Shown one piece after another: positions 48,301 through 58,679 of a stretch of DNA of 64,000 nt (its first letter is position 1; every line of letters begins with the position of its first letter). The DNA is taken from NCBI GenBank assembly GCA_963662155.1, contig OY759270.1, positions 56,017,374 to 56,081,373 on the forward strand, given 5' to 3'. Origin of the DNA: Lamellibrachia columna (taxonomy: Eukaryota; Annelida; Polychaeta; Sabellida; Siboglinidae). Under the pieces are notes generated by a model. The model did not search any database and had not been told where the DNA came from. It was given only the letters and a program-made list of their open reading frames with translations. The position numbers and the translations under genes were made by a program.

Positions 48301-51300
48301 AGGAGAAACTCCCAGGACTGAACATACATATGTAGTAGAACTAAAACACTGAGAAAACAACAAGTTAGGAGGAACTCCGAGGACTGAACATACATATGTA
48401 GTAGAACTAAAACACTGAGAAAACAACAAGTCAGGAGAAACTCCCAGGACTGAACATACATATGTAGTAGAACTAAAACACTGAGAAAACAACAAGTTAG
48501 GAGGAACTCCGAGGACTGAACATACATATGTAGTAGAACTAAAACACTGAGAAAACAACAAGTTAAGAGAAACTCCGAGGACTGAACATACATATGTAGT
48601 AGAACTAAAACACTGAGAAAACAACAAGTTAGGAGAAACTCCCAGGACTGAACATACATATGTAGTAGAACTAAAACACTGAGAAAACAACAAGTTAGGA
48701 GAAACTCCCAGGACTGAACATACATATGTAGTAGAACTAAAACACTGAGAAAACAACAAGTTAGGAGGAACTCCGAGGACTGAACATACATATGTAGTAG
48801 AACTAAAACACTGAGAAAACAACAAGTCAGGAGAAACTCCCAGGACTGAACATACATATGTAGTAGAACTAAAACACTGAGAAAACAACAAGTTAGGAGG
48901 AACTCCGAGGACTGAACATACATATGTAGTAGAACTAAAACACTGCGAAAACAACAAGTTAGGAGAAACTCCGAGGACTGAACATACATATGTAGTAGAA
49001 CTAAAACACTGAGAAAACAACAAGTCAGGAGAAACTCCCAGGACTGAACATACATATGTAGTAGAACTAAAACACTGAGAAAACAACAAGTTAGGAGAAA
49101 CTCCAAGGACTGAACATACATATGTAGTAGAACTAAAACACTGAGAAAACAACAAGTTAGGAGAAACTCCGAGGACTGAACATACATATGTAGTTGAACT
49201 AAAACACTGAGAAAACAACAAGTTAGGAGGAACTCCGAGGACTGAACATACATATGTAGTAGAACTAAAACACTGAGAAAACAACAAGTTAGGAGAAACT
49301 CCGAGGACTGAACATACATATGTAGTAGAACTAAAACACTGAGAAAACAACAAGTTAGGAGAAACTCCGAGGACTGAACATACATATGTAGTAGAACTAA
49401 AACACTGAGAAAACAACAAGTTAGGAGAAACTCCGAGGACTGAACATACATATGTAGTAGAACTAAAACACTGAGAAAACAACAAGTTAGGAAAAATTCT
49501 GAGGACTGAACATACATATGTAGTAGAACTAAAACACTGAGAAAACAACAAGTTAGGAGAAACTCCGAGGACTGAACATACATATGTAGTAGAACTAAAC
49601 CACTGAGAAAACAACAAGTTAGGAGAAACTCCAAGGACTGAACATACATATGTAGTAGAACTAAAACACTGAGAAAACAACAAGTTAGGAGAAACTCCCA
49701 GGACTGAACATACATATGTAGTAGAACTAAAACACTGAGAAAACAACAAGTTAAGAGAAACTCCGAGGACTGAACATACATATGTAGTAGAACTAAAACA
49801 CTGAGAAAACAACAAGTTAGGAGGAACTCCGAGGACTGAACATACATATGTAGTAGAACTAAAACACTGAGAAAACAACAAGTTAGGAGAAACTCCGAGG
49901 ACTGAACATACATATGTAGTAGAACTAAAACACTGAGAAAACAACAAGTTAAGAGAAACTCCGAGGACTGAACATACATATGTAGTAGAACTAAAACACT
50001 GAGAAAACAACAAGTTAGGAGAAACTCCGAGGACTGAACATACATATGTAGTAGAACTAAACCACTGAGAAAACAACAAGTTAGGAGAAACTCCGAGGAC
50101 TGAACATACATATGTAGTAGAACTAAAACACTGAGAAAACAACAAGTTAGGAGAAACTCCGAGGACTGAACATACATATGTAGTAGAACTAAAACACTGA
50201 GAAAACAACAAGTTAAGAGAAACTCCGAGGACTGAACATACATATGTAGTAGAACTAAAACACTGAGAAAACAACAAGTTAAGAGAAACTCCGAGGACTG
50301 AACATACATATGTAGTAGAACTAAAACACTGAGAAAACAACAAGTTAGGAGAAACTCCGAGGACTGAACATACATATGTAGTAGAACTAAAACACTGAGA
50401 AAACAACAAGTTAGGAGAAACTCCGAGGACTGAACATACATATGTAGTAGAACTAAAACACTGAGAAAACAACAAGTTAGGAGAAACTCCCGGGACATAA
50501 CATACAAATGCAAAATTAAAGTTCATTGAAAGCTTCAACAAATTGTCACCTACACCATATATTCTTTGTTCAGCCTAAGTAATACACACTGACCCCTGCA
50601 TGACCTACGTACCCGCTCTGGCGAGTGGGCGCCAGGCCCTGGCTTCTTGGTTGTGTCTCCAGGCATAATGTGTCGACTGGTGAGGCTGTATTCAGGGTCT
50701 CGCACTTTGTATACTCTTGGGTCTGTCTCGTTGTATGTCCCAGGACCTGGAGTCTGTGAACATGGACAACATGTAGGACGAGAACACATCTAGCAATTAG
50801 CTTGTTTATAAGGACATGTATGTCCCAGGACCTGGAGTCTGTGAACATGGACAACATGTAGGACGAGAACACATCTAGCAATTAGCTTGTTTATAAGGAC
50901 ATGTATGTCCCAGGACCTGGAGTCTGTGAACATGGACAACATGTAGGACGAGAACACATCTAGCAATTAGCTTGTTTATAAGGACATGTTTAAAAAAGTA
51001 ACCCTTTTTAATAATGTGCTAATTACAACATTATTTGATGTTCTTTTTTTTTGTAATTTAAACATATTTTTCTTGATCTTGCTTTTTATTTTGTGCATAT
51101 ACATTTATTTTATGCATTACTTACAATTTTGTAGTTAATTAATTATGTAAAAAACTGAACTTTTTAAGGATAGTGCACCTTATAAGAAATATGTATACAT
51201 TATTATTATAAGAAATATGTATACATTATTATTATAAGAAATATGTATCAATTATTATTATAAGAAATATGTATATATTATTATTATAAGAAATATGTAT

Positions 51301-54300
51301 ACATTATTATTGTAAGAAATATGTATACATTATTATTATAAGAAATATGCATACATTATTATTATACTTATATTATACTTATATTGTGCCTTATAAGAAA
51401 TATGTATCAATTATTATTATAAGAAATATGTATATATTATTATTATAAGAAATATGTATACATTATTATTGTAAGAAATATGTATACATTATTATTATAA
51501 GAAATATGTATACATTATTATTATACTTATATTATACTTATATTGTGCCTTATAAGAAATATGTATCAATTATTATTATAAGAAATATGTATATATTATT
51601 ATTATAAGAAATATGTATACATTATTATTGTAAGAAATATGTATACATTATTATTATAAGAAATATGTATACATTATTATTATACTTATATTATACTTAT
51701 ATTGTGCCTTATAAGAAATATGTATCAATTATTATTATAAGAAATATGTATATATTATTATTATAAGAAATATGTATACATTATTATTGTAAGAAATATG
51801 TATACATTATTATTATAAGAAATATGTATACATTATTATTATACTTATATTATACTTATATTGTGCCTTATAAGAAATATGTATCAATTATTATTATAAG
51901 AAATATGTATATATTATTATTATAAGAAATATGTATACATTATTATTGTAAGAAATATGTACACATTATTATTATACTTTTTAAAGTATTGAAAATACCT
52001 GCAACAGAATATAGCAAATTAAAAAAGTTTTGTAAATATATTAATCCATTACTTGTTTTTTCACAGACAATTAGACCTCTTTTCTTTTTTCTATAAAAAC
52101 ATGTGAAGCATTCATCTGTAAAATGCGTTAAACACCAAAATCAGTTTTGTGTTGCCATTTAGTTGTTAGTGGTAGAGGTAAAAGTGTTTGCAGCAAAACA
52201 CGATATATGCCACACTATTGACTGATGAAATAACGGTTTTCCTATCGATCTCTTAAAACAGTATAGCAGAAAATGATTTATCTCGAAATGCATAAATTTT
52301 ATATAATGTTTTTGTGGATAAATTCTTCATATAGTTGTTGTACACTTAGAAGCTGCACAGTGTTTGGGTGTTTCCTAATTAGTTGTCATGGTTTCATATT
52401 TTACCCTATTCTCTCAACAGAACAAACACAAACTACACTTCCAAGACATACCTTTCGCAGATCCTCTGAGAAACTACCGATCTTGCTTCGCCCAACAACC
52501 GAGTAACATGGGGCCTGAATCTTGCCCCCGACTATGACTGGACCGAGCATCTTGGGAAGTGTGTACACGTTAGGGGCTGTGACAGTAACAGACAATGCCT
52601 CAATAATGTTAGGGGCTGTGACAGTAGCAGACAATGCCTCAATAATGTTAGGGGCTGTGACAGTAACAGGCAATGCCTCAATAATGTTAGGGGCTGTGAC
52701 AGTAACAGACAATGCCTCAATAATGTAGGGGCTGTGACAGTAACAGACAATGCCTCAATAATGTAGGGGCTGTGACAGTAACAGACAATGCCTCAATAAT
52801 GTTAGGGGCTGTGACAGTAGCAGACAATGCCTCAATAATGTTAGGGGCTGTGACAGTAACAGGCAATGCCTCAATAATGTTAGGGGCTGTGACAGTAACA
52901 GACAATGCCTCAATAATGTAGGGGCTGTGACAGTAACAGACAATGCCTCAATAATGTAGGGGCTGTGACAGTAACAGACAATGCCTCAATAATGTTAGGG
53001 GCTGTGACAGTAACAGGCAATGCCTCAATAATGTTAGGGGCTGTGACAGTAACAGGCAATGTCTCAATAATGTTAGGGGCTGTGACAGTAACAGACAATG
53101 CCTCAATAATGTAGGGGCTGTGACAGTAACAGACAATGCCTCAATAATGTTAGGGGCTGTGACAGTAGCAGACAATGCCTCAATAATGTTAGGGGCTGTG
53201 ACAGTAACAGACAATGCCTCAATAATGTTAGGGGCTGTGACAGTAACAGACAATGCCTCAATAATGATAGGGGCTGTGACAGTAACAGACAATGCCTCAA
53301 TAATGTTAGGGGCTGTGACAGTAACAGGCAATGCCTCAATAATGTTAGGGGCTGTGACAGTAGCAGACAATGCCTCAATAATGTTAGGGGCTGTGACAGT
53401 AGCAGACAATGCCTCAATAATGTTAGGGGCTGTGACAGTAACATGCAATGCCTCAATAATGTTAGGGGCTGTGACAGTAACAGACAATGCCTCAATAATG
53501 TTAGGGGCTGTGACAGTAACAGACAATGCCTCAATAATGTTAGGGGCTGTGACAGTAACAGACAATGCCTCAATAATGTTAGGGGCTGTGACAGTAACAG
53601 ACAATGCCTCAATAATGTAGGGGCTGTGACAGTAACATACAATGCCTCAATAATGTTAGGGGCTGTGACAGTAGCAGACAATACCTCAATAATGTTAGGG
53701 GCTGTGACAGTAACAGACAATGCCTCAATAATGTTAGGGGCTGTGACAGTAACAGATAATGCCTCAATAATGATAGGGGCTGTGACAGTAACAGACAATG
53801 CCTCAATAATGTTAGGGGCTGTGACAGTAACAGGCAATGCCTCAATAATGTTAGGGGCTGTGACAGTAGCAGACAATGCCTCAATAATGTTAGGGGCTGT
53901 GACAGTAGCAGACAATGCCTCAATAATGTTAGGGGCTGTGACAGTAACAGGCAATGCCTCAATAATGTTAGGGGCTGTGACAGTAACAGACAATGCCTCA
54001 ATAATGTTAGGGGCTGTGACAGTAACAGACAATGCCTCAATAATGTTAGGGGCTGTGACAGTAACAGACAATGCCTCAATAATGTTAGGGGCTGTGACAG
54101 TAACAGACAATGCCTCAATAATGTTAGGGGCTGTGACAGTAACAGACAATGCCTCAATAATGTAGGGGCTGTGACAGTAACATACAATGCCTCAATAATG
54201 TTAGGGGCTGTGACAGTAGCAGACAATGCCTCAATAATGTTAGGGGCTGTGACAGTAGCAGACAATGCCTCAATAATGTTAGGGGCTGTGACAGTAGCAG

Positions 54301-55352
54301 ACAATGCCTCAATAATGATAGGGGCTGTGACACTAACAGACAATGCCTTAATTATGCCAACAACACACATAATTCTCCTTCCATAAAGTCGACAGTATTT
54401 ATGAATCATTTTTATTTATAAAGCACCATATATCCGGAATAAGACTGATAAAATGTAACCACTATAATAATAAACATATTTACACAGTAAACATTTTCCC
54501 CACACTGCATCTGTTAATTTGCCAAAAAATTAGATATGGCATCTTTTTAAAGTTTTGGCCACTTTTCCTACTGTAAAATCAATGATCGGTCACAAGATAA
54601 AGACACGGTTATGTTGCCCCACCTCAGAAGGGCATTCTCACCCCACAACATCTTGCACTGTTCCCCCACAACAACCGCCCTACCTGTACAACACCCTGCC
54701 TTACCCCCGCCTTATCCCTAGAACACCCTGCCTTACCCGTGCCCTACCCCCACAACATCCTGCCCTACTCCACCATACCCCCACAACACCCCACCCTACC
54801 CCCACAACACCCTGACCTACCCCCACAACACCCTGACCTACCCATACAACACCCTATCCCGCCGCTCTACCCAAAACACCCCGCTCTACCCCACAACACC
54901 CTGCTCTACCCCACAACACCCCACGCTACCCTTGCCCTACCCCTGCACCTACCTGGGATGTTGTCCAACTTGCGACTCATGTGTCTCATCCCGAATGTGT
55001 AGTGAGGCGGGGTGTAGTAGGCAGACGGCCCTGACTTCTCAGGTGAGTAGGTTCCCGGGCCTGGCACCTTGAACCGTGTCAGTTCACGGTGTCTCCCATA
55101 GAGTGAGTAGTGTGGCGTGCCGTCCCGGCCGTCTCGGTAAATTTTAGGGTCTGGGAGATAGCAGGGGCCAGGACTACAGTCATCTGAGAACTTGCCATGG
55201 CGGATACCAAACGGGTAGGCGGGGCCCTTCATGTGGACACTGCGTGGATCGTGACCGATCTGACCAACGAGGCCCGGAAGGGCATAGCATGGCCCCGGGC
55301 TACTGTACATGGCCGCAATGGGCCCTCGGGGCTTGGTGTAGTTGTACACCAT
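42268..55352 (-). CDS. ODF3/CIMAP1-like (SHIPPO) sperm flagellar protein, complete, four exons
   Basis: Joined on the - strand: 55352-54953, 52576-52452, 50753-50613 and 42360-42268, giving 252 residues and TAA; mammalian ODF3 is about 254. All junctions are GT/AG with matching phases. The ATG at 55352 is chosen because it gives the family length and is followed by the conserved PRGPIAAMYSSPGP start. SHIPPO Pro-Gly-Pro motifs lie at about residues 19-21, 61-63, 97-99, 177-179 and 213-215, plus a degenerate PAP at 133-135. ODF3/CIMAP1 proteins are testis-enriched and associate with outer dense fibres and axonemal microtubules in sperm tails; in invertebrates a ciliary microtubule inner role is likely (inference). 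ODF3B is a close alternative identity. The three introns (2376, 1698 and 8252 bp) are dominated by minisatellites, and two of the arrays duplicate this gene's own acceptor sites. Confidence 0.94.
42595..42900. repeat. Degenerate 21-24-bp repeat in ODF3 intron 3
   Basis: About 14 units around tgaccttggtggttcttg, starting about 240 bp from the acceptor of exon 4. Positions 43020-43070 add a (gtatat)n-type microsatellite. Confidence 0.88.
43182..50495. repeat. 66-bp minisatellite array (about 111 units) in ODF3 intron 3
   Basis: Units of 66 bp contain aacatacatatgtagtagaa, ctaaaacactgagaaaacaa and caagttaggag. The main variation is ctccgaggactg, ctcccaggactg or ctcccgggactg. Since 66 is a multiple of three and units are nearly identical, the - strand (the ODF3 sense strand) is open for 2443 and 1869 codons (22-residue unit LLTCCFLSVLVLLHMYVQSS plus 2). 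A one-base insertion near 44945 breaks the frame and no acceptor or donor context supports coding. Marker ctccaagg at 46065 and 47253 shows an 18-unit (1188-bp) higher-order repeat. Confidence 0.97.
50613..50753 (-). CDS. ODF3-like exon 3
   Basis: This exon has 141 bp in phase 0, after acceptor ccatgttcacag and ending before gtacgt. It encodes 47 residues beginning TPGPGTYNETDPRVYKVR and ending KPGPGAHSPER. This matches ODF3 (TPGPAAYRQTDVRVTKF, and KPGPGAHSPEKV), and includes two SHIPPO repeats. Its first 21 bp and its acceptor are repeated twice more upstream on the sense strand, within the 85-bp triplication. Confidence 0.95.
50733..50987. repeat. 85-bp triplication of ODF3 exon 3 start plus 3' splice site
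   Basis: There are three exact-length units (starts 50733, 50818 and 50903). Each includes the first 21 bp of exon 3 (encoding TPGPGTY), the acceptor cacag and about 60 bp of intron. Only the copy nearest the exon body is followed by the rest of exon 3. In the other two, the frame after GGGACATAC runs ATG TCC TTA TAA, so use of those acceptors would give a premature stop. Confidence 0.96.
50988..51184. other. AT-rich intron spacer, no gene seen
   Basis: This is AT-rich ODF3 intron 2 sequence with no features recognised. Confidence 0.5.
51185..51975. repeat. AT-rich 26-bp repeat with 159-bp higher-order unit
   Basis: Basic units of about 26 bp (ataagaaatatgtatacatt plus attatt) are grouped into a 159-bp higher-order unit marked by atattgtgcc at 51381, 51540, 51699 and 51858 (exact spacing 159). 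It lies in ODF3 intron 2. Confidence 0.96.
51976..52451. other. ODF3 intron 2, no other gene seen
   Basis: AT-rich sequence between the 159-bp repeat and the exon 2 donor. The + strand 77-codon frame at 52273-52506 overlaps exon 2 antisense and is not supported. Confidence 0.5.
52452..52576 (-). CDS. ODF3-like exon 2
   Basis: This exon has 125 bp. The acceptor is ttactgtcacag on the - strand and the donor is gtatgt; it enters in phase 1 and leaves in phase 0. It encodes APNVYTLPKMLGPVIVGGK, then IQAPCYSVVGRSKIGSFSED and LRK. It matches ODF3 (AAYMLPMVMGPNTVGK, then FSIKGRSKLGGFSDDLHK). The SHIPPO PGP here is PAP. The first 8 bp of the exon (CCCCTAAC) and the acceptor are the seed of the following 39-bp array. 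Confidence 0.93.
52569..54345. repeat. 39-bp array of ODF3 exon 2 acceptor (about 46 units)
   Basis: On the ODF3 sense (-) strand each unit reads attgaggcattgtctg, then ttactgtcacag, then CCCCTAAC. That is the polypyrimidine/AG acceptor and first 8 bases of exon 2. Most units are 39 bp, with occasional 38-bp units (gtaggg for gttaggg). The 39-bp units are in frame with exon 2 (13 codons, VTVTAPNIIEALS), and the first 38-bp unit lies at about 52726. A variant atgatag at 53264 and 53770 shows a 506-bp block duplication. The single TTAGGG in each unit is incidental and not telomeric. Confidence 0.97.
54346..54952. repeat. ODF3 intron 1 start with C-rich 22-23-bp repeat
   Basis: Positions 54660-54935 contain about a dozen units around cccccacaacaccctgccct, ending at the donor of exon 1. 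Positions 54346-54655 are AT-rich with nothing recognised. Confidence 0.85.
54953..55352 (-). CDS. ODF3-like exon 1 (start codon)
   Basis: This exon has 400 bp from ATG at 55352 to donor gtaggt. It encodes 133 residues plus one base. KPRGPIAAMYSSPGPCY, CSPGPCYLPDPKIYRDGRD, GTPHYSLYGRH and VPGPGTYSPEKSGP match ODF3 (HRPRGPIMALYSSPGP, CSPGPRYNVNPKILRTGKD, TPGPGDYFPEKS). A good acceptor (tctctctacctgcag) ends 18 bp upstream of the ATG at 55371, so the 5' UTR is probably spliced. A short upstream coding exon cannot be excluded, because the vertebrate N-terminus is a few residues longer. Confidence 0.94.
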
Positions 55353-55370
55353 CGTGACACCTGGTCTTGG

Positions 55371-56099
55371 CTGCAGGTAGAGAGAATGAGGGGCTTATAG
55401 AGCTGAGATGAGTTGGCGGAAGACATACTGAGTGTCCACTGCTAATGATAGAGGGTGACACAATGTTGTGTCCCCAACTCTGTGCATTTAGAGGGTGAAA
55501 TACAAGCTACACACGCACAGGTATGTCTTCTGACAATCTGTATATGCAGAAATGATGCAGATTTGTTATTTGTGAGTCAAATGTATTAATTTTAATTCAC
55601 AGTATTTTTAGACATGAAAATAATCAATAATTACAATAAGAAGAATTAAATCTACGTCTGAAGTAAATGTAGGGATCAGTAAACATTATATGTGATGTTT
55701 TCAGATGTAAACTAAAATAATTGCTTAATTTAAATTCAATAACGCTATCAAAGAGTAAGGAATTTGTGCAGATAGAATTCCTTCAAGACATCAACCTTTA
55801 ATGACATCACGCAGTGCCCACCAAAGGTGCTATGAGGTAACATATCTTGTAAAATATGAAAACATATATTTTTAGTTGTTAAGTATAGTTTTAAACATTA
55901 AATACCCCAAATGATAAATGTATACATCAATCAGAATTTGATATTCTGGCAACACTAGTCAACCCATTTATTTTCTCACATCTCACAAATACATCTCAAC
56001 ATCGGTTCCTAAAAGCAAGGTCATGTCTATGTAATGTTTATGTAATGTCATATGTAATGTCTATGTAATGTCATATGTAATGTCATATGTAATGTTTAG
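55371..56099. other. Upstream of ODF3 coding region, no gene seen
   Basis: AT-rich sequence. Positions 56030-56095 have a small catatgtaatgtctatgtaa-type repeat. This is presumably the ODF3 5' UTR intron if the acceptor at 55371 is used. Confidence 0.5.
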
Positions 56100-56222
56100 T
56101 TCCGTGTGTGATTGGGTGCATGAGTGTATGTTTGTGCTAACGCCACAACACTACAAATTCCTTGTACTTGCTACTTGGTAATAAAACGTATCTTATCTTA
56201 TCTTATCTTATCTTATCTTATG
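56100..56222 (+). repeat. Retroposon 3' tail with (TATCT)n
   Basis: A unique-looking stretch ends ggtaataaaacgtatcttat and continues as (tatct)n to 56220. An AATAAA followed by a short simple-repeat tail is typical of SINE or CR1/L2-like LINE 3' ends. It directly abuts the LINE fragment at 56225. Confidence 0.6.
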
Positions 56223-56224
56223 TC

Positions 56225-57405
56225 TAACCAATATCTTATGTTTTTTGGAAGAAATTACAAAGTGGGTAGATGACGGGTCACCAGTAGATGTTGTCTACTT
56301 AGATTTTCAGAAAACTTTTGATAAAGTGCCACATCAAAGATTGTTACTTAAACTAAAAGCCAATGGTATAGGTAATGATGCAATCAACTGGAAAGAAAAG
56401 TGGCACAGAAGACAGAGAGTAATAGTAGATGGTGAGATTTCAAACTGGAAATCTGTTTTGAGTGGGGTACCACAGGGTTCAGTATTAGGCCCTATACTGT
56501 TTTTAATATATATAAATGATTTGGAAGATGACATATCTAGCAAAGTACTCAAATTTGCAGATGATACAAAAGTATTCAGAAAGGTTACAAATGATACAGA
56601 TAAACAAAGTTTACAGGGTGATCTAGATAAATTAGTTAAATGGTCAGAAAAATGGCAAATGTTATTCAATTTTGGGAAGTGTAAATGTATACACATAGAA
56701 CATGGAAGAAGAATATAAAATGGAGGATGCTGTACTAGGTAGAACCACACAAGAAAATATGGGATTGCTGCTTCAAAAGGAAATCAAATTCTAGGGATAA
56801 TTAGAACTATCACGTATAAGGAGAAACAGCTAATTGTACCCCTGTACAAAGCAATAGTTAGACTACATTTGGAATATTGTATTCAAGCATGGAAGCCATA
56901 TCATAAAAAGGACATAGACAAGCTAGAAAAAATACAATGAAGAGCAACTAAAATGATTCCAGAATTGAGAGACCTTAGTTATGAAAGTCGCTTATTACAA
57001 TGTGGTTTGACAACACTAGAGACCAGCAGACTAAGAGGAGACCAAATAGAAGTGTTTAAAATAGTGAATGGTTATGAGGATGTTGATAGGAATATGTTCT
57101 TCAAACTTCAAGAAGGCAGTAGAACCAGAGGACACAAAACAGCATTAGTTAAGGAGCAGTGTAGGTTGGACATGAGAAAGTACTCTTTCTCACAGAGGGT
57201 GATAAATGAATGGAACAAACTGCCAAATGATTGTCTTAATGCTAGTAGTGTGAATATGTTTAAAAATAGAATTAACAGATATCTGAGAAGGGTGGGCTAC
57301 ACATAGGTGAGAAAATTGTTGGATTCTCGATAAGCCAATGGCTTCCTTGTCCACTAGCCATCTGGAACTTGTTGTTTGGGATGGCAATCTTGTTAAATCT
57401 GATGA
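56225..57405 (+). mobile_element. CR1/Jockey-type LINE fragment with reverse transcriptase
   Basis: The first frame (to the stop at 56718) covers part of the reverse transcriptase: VYLDFQKTFDKVPH (motif A aspartate), SGVPQGSVLGP (motif B) and KFADDTKVF (catalytic FADD). The frame is broken by stops and a frameshift at 56718-56950. It resumes at 56953-57306 as the C-terminal region (MIPELRDLSYESRL, RLRGDQIEVFK, SFSQRVINEWNKLPNDC) and ends with the shared 3' UTR (ctcgataagccaatggcttc). The endonuclease and N-terminal part are missing. The first frame begins at a TTG, not an ATG. It is a dead, 5'-truncated copy, upstream of ODF3 and on the opposite strand. Confidence 0.93.
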
Positions 57406-58660
57406 AACCTAAATGGTGTGTCACAGTAAGACTTTTGACACATTCCCCGGACCCCTTAAGTGCAACAAGACATGTGGGAGCACTGAGTGGTGATTACGTT
57501 CTTGGCTGCTCGCAAGCGGTCAAACAATAATCAATAAATGTTGTATGATGAGATTAAGAGCAGGCGAGGAACAAACAGAGAGGTTTGTCCATTCTGTTCT
57601 CTCAGAAAGTCAAGACTTGATAATTTACATATATGTAAATGTTACCACAATTATAGTTTATAGACAAAACATCTGAGGTACATTTCATAATTTTACATAT
57701 GGAGAATACTTGTTTTAGAACATTAGTAACTTAATGAAAACATAAATGATCTGTGGCATTATTTATTACTAAATGTTCACTGAATAAAAACTGTTTGTTG
57801 TTGTTCATCACGTACAGTATTAAGACTTTAGTTCAGATTATGCACACAATGTGAAATTTACAATATATATGGTAAATAAATTTTGCAGTTCACAGTTCAC
57901 AAGACACAAGGAGTATTTGTACATATAAATACAGTACTGGTGGCTGAAAGTGTCACTTGAATGTGAAGAAGTAAAATACTTGACTAAAACTTGACCAACT
58001 GTTAGATATTATTGTCAACAAAAAGGCTGCTTATAATACTTACTAGGGCAGTATAAACTAAACTGACAATATTATTAGCGATGATATTTTTATGGTTGAA
58101 AAAAAAATACATTTCATAAAACGGATTTAACGTACATAATGCTGCCTTCAATAACATTATCTCATCGGTAATAAAACTCTAAATGTAGTAGGAAGCATGA
58201 CACAGATGGCATTTAACACTTCAAGTAGAACATATATTTTAGGGACGTTTTCCATGTATGTAAAATGGACACCGAAATATTTGAACATATACTTATTCAA
58301 GGTGGATTTGTATCTATTGTATTGGAAGTATTGTTAATTTTATTTCTGCGTTATTAAAAATAACTTCTCTGGCAATACTACATAACCCAAATAATGTTGA
58401 TATCTGGGGAATTTTAACCAGGTGACCCCAGTGTTTCAGTGGTTGCCTTGTATGTCTTGTTTTTGGGTGTCTAAATTATTTTTTTTAAAGAATTTCCCCT
58501 TATCAATTTCATAATTGTTGAAATTAGCTCTTTAAATTATTTCAGATATATGTCTTTCAGACCACAGAAAAATATGTGGCCAAACAAAATGATAACATTT
58601 CAAAGCATCTGTATTGACAGAGATCGTGAAAATGGATACCACACTTGCTCACCAGTATCA
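57406..58660. other. AT-rich intergenic sequence, no gene seen
   Basis: About 1.25 kb without coding, RNA or repeat structure that I recognise. Confidence 0.5.
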
Positions 58661-58679
58661 TATTTATGCATACATTTGT

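Noticed and set aside
43182..50495. Centromeric or heterochromatic satellite
   Set aside because: It lies wholly inside an intron of an intact four-exon gene. Higher-order structure alone is not enough.
52569..54345. Telomere-type repeat (TTAGGG present in every unit)
   Set aside because: The hexamer occurs once per 39 bp and is explained by the duplicated ODF3 acceptor and exon bases, not by tandem TTAGGG.
56245..56718. Functional reverse transcriptase gene
   Set aside because: Catalytic motifs are visible, but the N-terminus and endonuclease are missing and the frame is broken before the C-terminal part, so it is a dead fragment.
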